DNA of 64,000 nt from CAZQFV01 sp964613665 (GTDB lineage Bacteria > Chloroflexota > Chloroflexia > DTKN01): assembly GCA_964613665.1 (NCBI GenBank), contig CAZTIG010000002.1, positions 62,001 to 126,000 of the forward strand, read 5' to 3'. Below, piece after piece: positions 50,131 through 59,800 of this stretch. A program made the translations under genes and the position numbers. Each line of letters opens with the position of its first letter. Position 1 is the first letter of the stretch. The notes beneath the pieces were generated by a model. The model saw only the letters and a list, made by a program, of their open reading frames with translations. It ran no database searches and was not told where the DNA came from.

Positions 50131-50160
50131 TTGACATGCCGGTCTATCTACTGCTACAAT
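50131..50160 (+). promoter_or_regulatory. Promoter of the pcm gene
   Basis: TTGACA (50131-50136), 18 bp, TACAAT (50155-50160) with TGC before the -10. The -35 boxes of the two divergent promoters are 8 bp apart. Confidence 0.7.
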
Positions 50161-50276
50161 GCAACCGTCCTGCCTGCCCGTGGCGGCGACAGGCCGGACA
50201 CGGATCGGCGCGGATCGGACGGATAGAGATCGCCGAAGCGCTCGCCCCAGCAGATACCCAGGCCGAGGTGGCTGCG

Positions 50277-51044
50277 ATGCGCCCGTCCCGTTGGTTTCTG
50301 CTGCTCCTGATCCTCGCCGCCTCCTGTGCGGCGCCACAGGCCGCTGCTCCGGGCCCGGCCGGCTCCCTTGCCCCGGCCGAGGAGGCCGGCTACGCCGAGC
50401 AGCGCCTGGAAATGGTCGAGCGGACCATCGCCGCGCGCGGCGTGGCCGACCCCGACGTCCTGTGGGCCATGCGCACCGTGCCCCGCCACCTCTTCGTCCC
50501 GCCCGACTACCTGGACCAGGCCTACCACGATAACCCCCTGCCCATCGGCTACGGCCAGACCATCTCCCAGCCGTACATCGTGGCCTACATGACCGAGCTG
50601 TTGCGGCTCCAGGCCGGGGAGAAGGTCCTGGAGATCGGGACAGGCTCGGGCTACCAGGCGGCAGTCCTGGCCGAGCTGGGCTATGTCGAGGTCTACAGCG
50701 TGGAGATTGTCCCCGAGCTGGCCGCGCAGGCCGCGGAGCGTCTCCCGGCGCTGGGCTACGGCCAGGTGCACCTCCGCCAGGGCGACGGCTACTACGGCTG
50801 GCCCGAGCAGGCTCCCTTCGACGCCATCATCGTCACCGCCGCGCCGGACCACCTGCCGGCCCCCTTGGTGGCGCAGCTCAGGGAGGGCGGCCGGCTGGTC
50901 ATCCCCATCGGCCCGCCGGGCGCCGTCCAAACCCTGTGGCTCTTTGAGCGCACTGCCGAGGGTATCACCGCCTACAACATGGGCGGCGTCTCCTTCGTCC
51001 CCTTCACCGGGGCGGGCGCGGCCGGCCCCGGGCCGTCCCGCTGA
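50277..51044 (+). CDS. pcm: Exported protein-L-isoaspartate O-methyltransferase
   Basis: 255 aa. Signal peptide with lipobox (LLLLILAASC, Cys17), then a complete PIMT domain. It has the substrate-loop motif YGQTISQPYIVAYMTELL, SAM motif VLEIGTGSGYQAAVLAELG, FDAIIVTAAPDHLPAPL and GGRLVIPIG. PIMT repairs isoaspartyl residues using SAM. The lipobox predicts an extracytoplasmic enzyme, odd for a SAM user. Ribosome site GAGG. The 3' end overlaps the convergent gene by 73 bp. Confidence 0.9.
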   Translation: MRPSRWFLLLLILAASCAAPQAAAPGPAGSLAPAEEAGYAEQRLEMVERTIAARGVADPDVLWAMRTVPRHLFVPPDYLDQAYHDNPLPIGYGQTISQPYIVAYMTELLRLQAGEKVLEIGTGSGYQAAVLAELGYVEVYSVEIVPELAAQAAERLPALGYGQVHLRQGDGYYGWPEQAPFDAIIVTAAPDHLPAPLVAQLREGGRLVIPIGPPGAVQTLWLFERTAEGITAYNMGGVSFVPFTGAGAAGPGPSR

Positions 51045-53512
51045 CCGGCCGCCAGCCAGGCACCACCGTAGCAGAGCGCCCCACCGACCAACACCCAGGC
51101 AAATCCCCAGGAAAGGGCCAGCAGGGCCGCCAGCACGGCCGCCACCACCGAGGCGGCACCGTTGACCCCCCAGGCCCAGGCGATGTGCCGGCCGGCCGCC
51201 CCTTCCAGGCGGCGCAGCCCGGCCGGGAAGGGCACTCCCATCAGCAGGCCGGCCGGCGCCAGCACGGCCACCGCCACCACCGCCCGCCCGGCCCACGGCA
51301 GGCCCAGCGCAGCGGCCAAGAGCGGCCGGAGCAGGAGCGGGTAGGCCAGGAGCAGCACTACCAGTAGCCCCAGCACGGCGCGCAGCGGCAGCCGTGGCGA
51401 GATGGCGCTCCCCAGCCCGGAGAAGAGCAGCAGGGCAAAGAGCACCGCCGTTACGGCATAGGCCGGGTGGCCCAGGAAGAGGATAAAGCGCTGCATCAGC
51501 GGCACCTCCACCAGGAGATAGCCCAGCCCCAGCAGGCCAAAGTAGGCCAGGATTCGCCCCAGGGCCGGCCGGCGGCCGATGCCCCCGTTGTGTCCTGGTG
51601 CCTTGGTGGTTCTTGTCCCTTTGTCCCCTGGTTCCTTCATGGTTCCCCGACGCACCACCGCCAGCGGCAGCAAGATGATCACCGCCGCCGCCCCCAACGC
51701 CACCGCCAGCAGCACCACCAGCACCAGGTACCCGGCCCCGCCGAACGGCTGCCAGACCTTGCCCAGCTCGGCCACCACCTGGCCAGCCTGCGACCACTTG
51801 AAGTAGTGCCCGAAAAAGGGCCGGTCGTCGGTCGGCGGGGCCACGTCGAGCGGGTAAGCGGCGTACCAGGCGGCCCGGTCGGAGGCCTGGACCAGGCCAT
51901 GAAAGGCCTGGTAGTAGATCGGTTCGGGCAGGACGTTGTAGCGGTTGGCCTCCTCCGGCTGCATGTCCGGCGCATAGACCAGGTCAAAGGCCCTCCCCGC
52001 AGCGAACTCGCGGATGGCGCCCAGCTCGGCGGCGGTAAATGGCTCGTTCTTGGCCAGGATCGTCAAGGCGGCATACCCGCGCAGGGCCACCAGCTTCTGG
52101 GCGGGGTCCCCGCCGGCCGCCTCCAGCGCTGTCAGCACCAGGGCAAAGGCGCGCAGCTCCTCGCTCGGGGGCACCTGCAGCCAGCGCGTGACCGCCAGCA
52201 GCCCGCCCGGCCGCAGCCGGCCCAGGTAGTCCTGGAACGCCTCCACCGTGTAGCCATAGTCCTCGGCCAGGCTGTAGGCACCGGAGCGGATGGGGTGGTA
52301 GGGCGTCGTCAGGGGCAGTGCCACCACATCGTAGCGCTCCGCACTGCGGCGGACGTAGGCGCGGGGGTCCTCCACGATTGCGCGCACCAGCGGCTGGGTA
52401 TAGACCTCGCCCGCCGCGGCGACGATGAGCGGGTTGGCCTCCACCGCGGTCACCTGCCCGACCCCCTGGGCCAGGGCCGTCCAGACCTCCAACCCACCGC
52501 GCGGCTCCAGGACCAGTACCTCCGCGCCCGGGCGCAGGCGATAGGCGATGGCGCTGGGCAGAAAGTCGCAGAAGGACAGCCCTGCCGGTGGGCTCCCCGG
52601 TTCCCACGGCAGCGGCGCCGGGTCGAGCACCGCGCTCAGGTCGTCCCCATCCACAAAGAGGCCCTGCTGCGGCGGTGGTGGCTCCAGGTAGGTGTAGCTG
52701 AGCCCGGGCAGGGAGCGGATGGCCGGGCTCTGTACGCGGTCGACGCGCGAGAAGCTGTTCCACTGGCGGAAGGTGACCCGCGCGCCGGGTACCTGCAGGG
52801 CGTAGCTGAGGCCCTTGTAGGGGGAAAGCCGCAGCTCCAGGGGCGGCGGCAAGCAGAGCGTGCCGGCCAGGCCGGCCAGCAGGAGCAGCAGGGCCGCCCC
52901 GGCCAGCCAGCGACGCGCAGCGCCCGTTTCCCCCAGGGCAAAGCCCAGGCCGGCCAGTGCCCCCAGGACTCCACAGAGCATCACCGCGCCCTCCGCGCCA
53001 ACCCAGAGCGGCACGAGCAGAGCCAGCAGGCATCCCCCGGCAGAGCCGGCCATGTTCAGCGCGTAGAGCCGGCCCGTGGCCGGCGGGTGCAGCACAAAGA
53101 GCAGGCCCAGCGCCGCCCCGCTGCAGGCAAAGGGCAGGGCCAGGACCAGGTAGTGCAGGACCAGCACGCCCACCTGGCGGCCGTCCACGGCGATGCTGAA
53201 CGAGTCCAGCGGCACCAGGTTGGTCAGGGCGTAGGCGACGACGCAGTTCGCCCCGCAGCCCAACGAGAGGAGGGCCAGGGCGACGCCCGGCCGGCGCCGG
53301 CCAAAGCCAGGAAAGAGGGCCAGCATCGTCCCGCTGGCCCCGTAGCCCAGCATGGCCAGACTGACGATCATGAAGGCAAAGTGGTAGAACTGGGCCACCG
53401 AGAAGAGGCGGATCAGGTCGATCTCGAAGAGGAGCGTGCCGGACGAGAGGGCCAGGAGCGCCAGCGAGCAGCTCGCGGGAAACCTCTCCTGAGACAGCAC
53501 TGCCCGGCCCAT
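50972..53512 (-). CDS. Membrane spermidine synthase-like protein
   Basis: 846 aa. About six TM helices at the N-terminus (LLFEIDLIRLFSVAQFYHFA), a spermidine-synthase-like methyltransferase fold in the middle (EVLVLEPRGGLEVWTALAQG; VTAVEANPLIVAAAGEVYTQ; RYDVVALPLTTPYHPIRSGA), and another TM block at the C-terminus. These 'fused MFS/spermidine synthase' proteins have no established reaction. An odd in-frame low-complexity insert (GTMKEPGDKGTRTTKAPGHN) sits between TM segments at about 51587-51645. Start at 53512 with AGGAG. Confidence 0.85.
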   Translation of the reverse strand: MGRAVLSQERFPASCSLALLALSSGTLLFEIDLIRLFSVAQFYHFAFMIVSLAMLGYGASGTMLALFPGFGRRRPGVALALLSLGCGANCVVAYALTNLVPLDSFSIAVDGRQVGVLVLHYLVLALPFACSGAALGLLFVLHPPATGRLYALNMAGSAGGCLLALLVPLWVGAEGAVMLCGVLGALAGLGFALGETGAARRWLAGAALLLLLAGLAGTLCLPPPLELRLSPYKGLSYALQVPGARVTFRQWNSFSRVDRVQSPAIRSLPGLSYTYLEPPPPQQGLFVDGDDLSAVLDPAPLPWEPGSPPAGLSFCDFLPSAIAYRLRPGAEVLVLEPRGGLEVWTALAQGVGQVTAVEANPLIVAAAGEVYTQPLVRAIVEDPRAYVRRSAERYDVVALPLTTPYHPIRSGAYSLAEDYGYTVEAFQDYLGRLRPGGLLAVTRWLQVPPSEELRAFALVLTALEAAGGDPAQKLVALRGYAALTILAKNEPFTAAELGAIREFAAGRAFDLVYAPDMQPEEANRYNVLPEPIYYQAFHGLVQASDRAAWYAAYPLDVAPPTDDRPFFGHYFKWSQAGQVVAELGKVWQPFGGAGYLVLVVLLAVALGAAAVIILLPLAVVRRGTMKEPGDKGTRTTKAPGHNGGIGRRPALGRILAYFGLLGLGYLLVEVPLMQRFILFLGHPAYAVTAVLFALLLFSGLGSAISPRLPLRAVLGLLVVLLLAYPLLLRPLLAAALGLPWAGRAVVAVAVLAPAGLLMGVPFPAGLRRLEGAAGRHIAWAWGVNGAASVVAAVLAALLALSWGFAWVLVGGALCYGGAWLAAGQRDGPGPAAPAPVKGTKETPPML

Positions 53513-53592
53513 CGGTATGCTCCTGCCGGCCGCTCGCCGCTGTGCCGCCAGCGGTTCGCCATGCGCCGCAGCACCCCGACCTCCTGCCCACC

Positions 53593-53620
53593 ATGATAGC
53601 AGATTGGCGTGGCAATGCAA
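53593..53620 (-). promoter_or_regulatory. Promoter of the spermidine synthase-like gene
   Basis: TTGCAT (53620-53615), 16 bp, TATCAT (53598-53593) on the minus strand with TGC before the -10. Confidence 0.6.
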
Positions 53621-53659
53621 CTCTCCGGAGCCGTCGAAACGGACAGGTGAACATCCAGG

Positions 53660-54005
53660 GCGTACCGCGCAATTGGGTTTCGACGCATGTCCATTGCGTT
53701 TCGCCCGAAAGTCAACTGAGTTTTGCCCCAAAGTCAATTGAGTCTTGAAGCCACGCCAGTCGAATTCCAATCCACGGCATCTGAGTTGCGGCGCAATCCA
53801 ATTGGGTTCTTGCCTTAGGCGGTTGGATTCCAGCCCTGGGCAGTTGACCTGTCCCACGATCGGTCGGCTTCTGCCCCGATCCAATTGCGGTTTCGCGCAG
53901 GCAATTGGATCCTGCCGCAGTCCAATTGAATCCGGCCGCGATCCAACCGGGGTTTCGCGCAGGCAACCGGCTCCTAGCCCGTCAGAACCGGCCTCCGGCT
54001 TGACA
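53660..54005. repeat. Degenerate tandem repeat array, about 20-23 nt units
   Basis: About 15 units like AATTGGGTTTTGCCCCGAGTC. Clear copies: CAACTGAGTTTTGCCCCAAAGTC, then CAATTGAGTCTTG, CCAATTGGGTTCTTGCC, CAATTGGATCCTGCCGCAGTC, CCAATTGAATCCGGCCGCGATC, CCAACCGGGGTTTCGCGCAGGC. Units usually start at a CAATTG-like palindrome. In the same interval (53621-54206) I find no gene; open frames across the array reflect unit lengths near a multiple of three. Confidence 0.7.
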
Positions 54006-54206
54006 CCGCGGACTCTCCGGCAGCCCTTGCCCTCGATCAAGCTCGGTCGGATGGCCGCAGCGGCTTGACGAACATCTGCCAGGGCCCGCGTGTCTGCGCC
54101 GCCCATCGACGCAGAAGACCCCATGCACGGTGTCGACGGGGAAGGACAGGCGGAGACCTGCCTGTACCCTGGACCGGCCCGCGTAGGCCAGGTGGCCCCA
54201 CGGCGC

Positions 54207-54240
54207 TTGAACAGGCGCGCACTTTGTGGTAAAGTGCGCG
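54207..54240 (+). promoter_or_regulatory. Promoter of the M20 amidohydrolase with a perfect operator palindrome
   Basis: TTGAAC (54207-54212), 17 bp, TAAAGT (54230-54235). A perfect 10-bp inverted repeat, CGCGCACTTT-GTGGT-AAAGTGCGCG (54216-54240), covers the spacer and -10. A repressor site is likely; no cognate regulator gene is adjacent. Confidence 0.65.
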
Positions 54241-54286
54241 TGGCAATGATCCGCTGGCGCGAACGATTCCAGAGAGGAGCACAACG

Positions 54287-55459
54287 ATGGCCACTGCGTT
54301 GGAACAGGCCCGCGCCATCCTCGACCGGCTGGTGGAGCTGCGGCGCGCGATCCACCGGCACCCCGAGCTGGGCTTTCAGGAAGTACGCACGGCCCAGCTC
54401 GTCGCCGAAACACTGCGCGGGCTTGGCCTGGGCGCGCAGACCGGCCTCGCCGGGACGGGCGTAGTTGGGTATCTTGGCCAGGGCCGGCCCTGCATCGCCA
54501 TCCGCGCCGACATGGACGCCCTGCCCATCGCCGAGCTGAACGAGGTGCCCTACCGCTCCCAGGTGCCGGGCATGATGCACGCCTGCGGGCACGACGCGCA
54601 CACGGCCATGGCCCTGGGCGCGGCCATGCTGCTGGCCGGCCGGCAGCTCCCCGGCCAGGTCCGCTTCGTCTTCCAGCCGTCGGAGGAAAAGTGCGACGAG
54701 CACGGGGTCAGCGGGGCAGCCCGCCTGATCGAAGCAGGTGCCCTGGAGGGCGTGGACGCGGTAATCGCCCAGCACGTCGACCCGGGCACGGCCAGCGGCT
54801 CGATCTGCATCAGCCCGGGGCCCATGGGCGCCACGGAGGACACCTTCCGGGCCACCGTCCGCGGCCGGGGCTGCCACGGCGCTTCCCCGGACAGCGGCCT
54901 GGACGCGGTCTACCTCACCAGCCTGGTCCTGCCGGCCGTCTATGGCGTCGTCGCCCGCTTCATCGACCCGATCAAGCCGGCGGTCATCTCGGTGGGCGCC
55001 ATCCACGCCGGCACCGAGCCGAACATCATTCCCGAAGAGGTGCAGTTGGCTGGAACGATCCGCAGCTATGACGACGTCGTGCGCCAGGAACTGCACGCGC
55101 ACCTGCGGCGGGCCTTGGACGTCGTCGGCGCCTTTGGTGGGGAGTATGAGCTGCACATCGAGGAGGTTTGCCTATCCCAGGTCAACGACGCCGCGGTGAG
55201 TGACCTGATCCGGCGGACAGCGATCGACCTGCTGGGGGAAGAGCACGTACTGCCGGCCGGCCCCAGCATGGGGGCCGAGGACTTTGGCTACATGACCAGG
55301 AAGGTCCCCGGGGCGATGTTCGCCCTGGGAACACAGAGGGCCGGCTGTGGGCCGATCCACAGCCCCCACTTTGACATCGACGAAGACGCCCTAGCCGTCG
55401 GGGCAGGCCTCCTGGCGGAGGTAGCGACGCGCTTCCTGGCCGCGCCGCCGCAGCGCTAG
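54287..55459 (+). CDS. M20 family amidohydrolase (hippurate hydrolase-like)
   Basis: 390 aa. Binuclear metal enzyme with IHRHPELGFQEVRTAQLVAE, CIAIRADMDALPI, MMHACGHDAHTAMALGAAML, VFQPSEEKCDEHGVSGAARL, and C-terminal GPSMGAEDFGYM. These are the ligands and dimer residues of the HipO/IAA-amino-acid hydrolase/YxeP branch. It cleaves N-acyl amino acids. Neighbours ssnA and ygfK suggest catabolism of nitrogenous compounds. Start at 54287 with GAGGAG. Confidence 0.92.
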   Translation: MATALEQARAILDRLVELRRAIHRHPELGFQEVRTAQLVAETLRGLGLGAQTGLAGTGVVGYLGQGRPCIAIRADMDALPIAELNEVPYRSQVPGMMHACGHDAHTAMALGAAMLLAGRQLPGQVRFVFQPSEEKCDEHGVSGAARLIEAGALEGVDAVIAQHVDPGTASGSICISPGPMGATEDTFRATVRGRGCHGASPDSGLDAVYLTSLVLPAVYGVVARFIDPIKPAVISVGAIHAGTEPNIIPEEVQLAGTIRSYDDVVRQELHAHLRRALDVVGAFGGEYELHIEEVCLSQVNDAAVSDLIRRTAIDLLGEEHVLPAGPSMGAEDFGYMTRKVPGAMFALGTQRAGCGPIHSPHFDIDEDALAVGAGLLAEVATRFLAAPPQR

Positions 55460-56829
55460 ACCCGCCTCCACACCTGCGCCGCCAGCTCGCGCGACCGGGC
55501 CGTTATGGCTTCTTCGTCGAGGGTCAGGAGCCGGCGCTCGCGCATGAGCACGCGGCCGGCGCAGACCGTGGCCGTGATCGCCGAGGCCTCCAGGCCAAAT
55601 AGCAGGTGCCAGGGCAGGTTCCCCGCCGTGAGCGGCGTCGTGGGGTGATAGTCTGCGAGGACCAGGTCCGCCGCGGCGCCCTCGCGCAGCTCCCCCAAGA
55701 CCACATCGGGCCAGAACATGCGCGCCAGGCGGGCGTTGTGCGCATAGGCCAGCCGCAACACCAGGTCGCCGGGCATGGCCCGCGGGTCGCGCTGTGCCAG
55801 CTTGTGCACCAGGTAGGCCGCCTTCATCTCGGCGAACATCTGGTTGGAGAAGCCGTCGTTGCCCAGGCCGACGTTGACCCCGGCCCGCAGCATCGCCTCC
55901 ACCGGAGCCACCCCCACGCCGTTGTTCATGTTCGAGCGCGGCTGGTGCGTCACCCACGTCCCCGTCTCCGCCAGCACCTCGATCTCGCCCCGGTCCACGT
56001 GCACGCAGTGGCAGGCGATCGTCCTGGGCCCGAGCACCCCGGCATCGTGCAGGCGGTGCACGACGCGCTTCCCCGAGCGTCGCAGCGCGTCCTCCTGGTC
56101 GGCGCTGTCCTCGGCGGCGTGGATGTGACAGCCCAGGCCCAGCTCCCGGGCGGCAGCGACGCAGTCGGCCAGCGTCCCATCGGAGAGGGTCAGCGAGGCG
56201 TGCAGGCCGAAGGAGGCAGAGAGGCTGGAAGTTGGAGGTCGGAGGTTGGAAGGGGGAAGAGACCTGGCGAAACGGACGTTCTCGGCGATGCCGGCCCGGG
56301 CCCGCTCCGGACCGTCGCGGTCGGTGACCTCGTAGCAGAGACTGGCGCGCACGCCGGCCTGCTGCACGGCCGCGGCAATGGCATCCAGCGAGCCCTCGAT
56401 GGCGTTGGGGCTGGCGTGGTGGTCGACCAGCGTAGTCGTGCCGTGGCGCACGGCGTCGACCAGGCAGACCAGCGCCGAGTAGCGCACATCCTCCAGGGTC
56501 AGGGCCTTGTCCAGCCGCCACCACAGCCGCTCCAGGATCTGCGGGAAGCTGGCGGCCGGCTCGCCGGGGATGGCCATGCCGCGGGCAAAGGCCCCGTAGA
56601 AGTGGGTGTGGGCGCAGATGGCAGCCGGCATGAGGAGTTGGCCCGCGGCATCCCACCATTCGGCCGTGGGGTACCGTGCGGCCAGCTCGGGCGTGGGCCC
56701 GAGCGCAGCGATGCGCCCGTCCTCAATCAACAATGCGCCGTCCTCGATCAGGCGAGGCTCGTCGCCCAGCGCAGCCAGACGGGCGTGGCCGATGAGCAAC
56801 TGGGGGCGGGAAGTGTCGGCGAGATTCAT
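55456..56829 (-). CDS. ssnA: Amidohydrolase/aminohydrolase SsnA-like
   Basis: 457 aa. Cytosine-deaminase-type fold: metal motif AAICAHTHFYGAFARGMAIP, GTTTLVDHHASPNAIEGSL, GLGCHIHAAEDSADQEDAL, IACHCVHVDRGEIEVLAETG, and VGLGNDGFSNQMFAEMKAAY. The last two match the SsnA family found beside ygfK and purine or selenium-dependent hydroxylase genes. A low-complexity insert (SLPPSNLRPPTSSLSAS) sits between strands at about 56217-56262. Ends 3' to 3' with the M20 gene, overlapping by 4 bp. Start at 56829 with GGAGGAG. Confidence 0.88.
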   Translation of the reverse strand: MNLADTSRPQLLIGHARLAALGDEPRLIEDGALLIEDGRIAALGPTPELAARYPTAEWWDAAGQLLMPAAICAHTHFYGAFARGMAIPGEPAASFPQILERLWWRLDKALTLEDVRYSALVCLVDAVRHGTTTLVDHHASPNAIEGSLDAIAAAVQQAGVRASLCYEVTDRDGPERARAGIAENVRFARSLPPSNLRPPTSSLSASFGLHASLTLSDGTLADCVAAARELGLGCHIHAAEDSADQEDALRRSGKRVVHRLHDAGVLGPRTIACHCVHVDRGEIEVLAETGTWVTHQPRSNMNNGVGVAPVEAMLRAGVNVGLGNDGFSNQMFAEMKAAYLVHKLAQRDPRAMPGDLVLRLAYAHNARLARMFWPDVVLGELREGAAADLVLADYHPTTPLTAGNLPWHLLFGLEASAITATVCAGRVLMRERRLLTLDEEAITARSRELAAQVWRRV

Positions 56830-56849
56830 CGGGCTCCTCCTACGATCCG

Positions 56850-59800
56850 TCAGGACATCCACAGGCCCAGTCGCTGGACCCCCTGCAAGAGCACGGCCAT
56901 CTCCGCCGCCTCCCGGAGCGAACGCGGGCCGGCAAAGGGCTGCTTCAGGGCCAGGTCGCGGACCTGGAAGGTAGGCGACAGGACCGCCCGCACGTGGTCA
57001 TCCTCCCAGGTGAGCGTCTCGTCCTGCACCGCCAGCCGCGACTCCCGGCCGGCCTCGCGGCGGCGGATTGCGTCGCCCTCGATGTAGAAGGCATTGTCCT
57101 GTTCCGCCGCAAACGCCTCCTCCCGCAGGAAGACCCGCGGCTTGTCGGTGTAGGGCCGGCCCTGGTGCACGCAGAAGGTAGCGCAGTTGCCGCACTCGTT
57201 GCAGAGGTCGTCCAGGTGCACAATCTGGCGGGCCTGTTCGACGACGAAAGGCTCCTCGCCGCTCACCACCAGCCGGCCGTCCCGGCAGACGAGCACGGGC
57301 AGCTGCCAGCGCACCGGCTCGACAGTGTAGGCGTAGTTGGCCCGGTTGGGGCAGACCTCCACGCACTTGTCGCAGAGGACGGAACACTGCAGGCAGCGTG
57401 AGGCCTCCCGGCGCGCTGCGGCCTCGGCCAGGGTCTGCTCCACCAGGGCAAAGGTGCCGCGCTCCTCCGGGGCCAGCACGGCCGGGCGCTGCTGCGCCTC
57501 CCGGCGGGCCCGCGCCGCCTTGACCTGGACGATCTCCGCATCGGCCAGCCGTGCCGGTCCGCCGGGGAGTGCAGCAAAGGCCAGCCCCAGCTGCCGGCAG
57601 ATCGCCTCGGCCGCGCGCCGGCCGTCGGCGCAGGCGGCGATGATCGTCTCAGGACCGCGCACGGCGTCGCCGCCGGCGTAGACGCGCCCGGCCACCTGGC
57701 CGGTCTGCGGATCGGCGACGATGGTGCCGTCCGGCCGATGGGGCAGGTCGCTCCGTTCCAGGTAACCCTCGTCGGGGCTCTGGCCGATGGCCACGATGAT
57801 CGAGTCGGCCACCAGGGTAAAGTCGCTCCCCGGCACCGGCACCGGCCGGCGGCGGCCGTCGGCGCCGGGCGCGCCCAGCTCGTTGCGCAGGCACTCTAGC
57901 CCCAGCACCCGGCCGTCCTGGCGCAGCACCCGCCGCGGGGAGGCCAGCTCCTCCAGCACGTTGCCCTCGGCCAGCAGGTCGGCGATCTCCTCCGCCTCGG
58001 CCGGCATCTCCGCGCGGGTGCGGCGGTAGACCACCGTCACCGGCCGGCCGGTGAAGCGCCGGGCAGTGCGGGCGGCGTCCATGGCCGTGTTGCCGCCGCC
58101 GATCACCAGCACGTGTGCCCCCAGGGGAACGCGCTCCCCGCGGGCGGCCCGCGCCAGGAAGTCGAGTGCGGAATAGACCCACGGCCCGCTCAGGTCCTCG
58201 ATCTCCAGCCGGGCGTCGCGGGGGAAACCGCAGGCGACGTAGACGGCGTCGTACCCCTGCTGCAACAGTTCCTCCGGAGGCCCGGCCAGCGGGTGCTCCA
58301 GCTCGATGCGCACCCCCAGCGCCGTGATGCGCCGGATGTCGGCCGCCACCACCCACGGCGGCAGGCGAAAGGCCGGTGCCAGGGTCAGCATCCCGCCGGC
58401 CGCGTCGCGGGACTCGCAGATGGTCACCTGCACCCCGCTGCGGGCCAGGAAATAGGCCGCGGCCAGGCCGGAGGGACCGCTGCCGATCACGGCGACCCGC
58501 CGGCCGGTTCCTTCCGGCGGCGGAATCGGGACCTGCCCGTGCTCCGCGGCAAAGCGCTTGAGCGCACGGATGGCCACGGGGGCGTCGTAGTTGTTGCGGG
58601 TGCAGCGCGTCTGGCAAAGGTGGGTGCAGACGTAGCCGGTCACGGCCGGCAGCGGGTTGCGCGCCAGGATCACCTCCAGGGCGCGGTCGTACTCCCCCTG
58701 GGCGATGAGCCGGGCGTACGCGGGCACGTCCTGGCCGACGGCGCACTGCTCCACGCACGGCGCGGCGATGCAGTCGAAGCGGCCCAGCGCCGAGGCGACC
58801 TTGGGCAGGTCAAAGGGAAAGTAGCTCTTCTTGTAGCGGTCCTCCTGCCGCGCGGCAGCGGCGGCCCGCTCCAGATTGGCCAGGCTGTCGGCGGCCAGCT
58901 CGTCCAGGCTGGCGGCGCCACGGGCGCGCATCTCGTCCTCCAGCCGCTCCAGGTACTGCCGCAGGCGGGCGTAGCCGCCGGGCTTGAGCAGGTCGGAGGC
59001 CGCGGTGACCGGGCGGGCGCCGCAGGAAAGGATGGTGGCCACGTTGTCGGCGTCGGCGCCGGCCGAGTAGGAGACGCTCAGACGGCCCTGGAACTCACGC
59101 GCCAGCCGGTGGAAAAGGTTCATGGTCAGGGGATAGAGTGCGCGGCCGGACATGTACATCTCGTCGCCGGGCAGATAGCCCTTGTGGTTGGCCATGGCCA
59201 GGGTGTTGCTCAGCTTCACGCCAAAGGCGAGCCCCCTGCGCGCGGCGACCTCCTGCAGCACGCGGATCAGCGCCACGGCGCGCTCCCAGCGCAGGTCGTG
59301 CTCGAATACGGCGTCGGGGATGTGCATCTCGCGGAAGCCGAGGTCGTCGTGCAGGATGCCGAGCACGGCCTCTTTCCCCAGCAGTGTCGGGTTGAGCTTG
59401 ACCGTGGTGTGCAGGCCGCGCTCCTCCAGCAGGTAGCGGGCGATGCGCTCGATCTCGTCGGGCGGGCAGCCGTGCATGGTGGAGAGGGTAACGCTGTTCA
59501 CGATGTCGGTGGGGATGTCCACATCGGCGAAGTGGGGCAAGTGCTGGCGCAGGGTAGCGCGGATGGCGGCGATCTCTTCCGCCGCATCGGCCAGGCGATC
59601 CATGAAGCGGGTCATCGCCGCGCTCTGGATGCCTTCCAGGTTATAGCCCACGCTCATGTTGAAGACCGTGCCCAGCGGGGCCTCCTCCCAGCCAAGCAGC
59701 CGGCGCAGCACGTGCAGGAGGGCCCATGCCTTGATGTACTCGCCGGCCGACTGCTCCAGCTTGAGCTCCTGGGACCACTCGACGTTGTAGCCCTCGTCGG

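Noticed and set aside
53513..55156. 548-residue N-terminal extension of the frame encoding the spermidine synthase-like protein
   Set aside because: It runs antisense to the M20 gene and through the tandem repeats, and has no ribosome site. The gene's natural start is at 53512.
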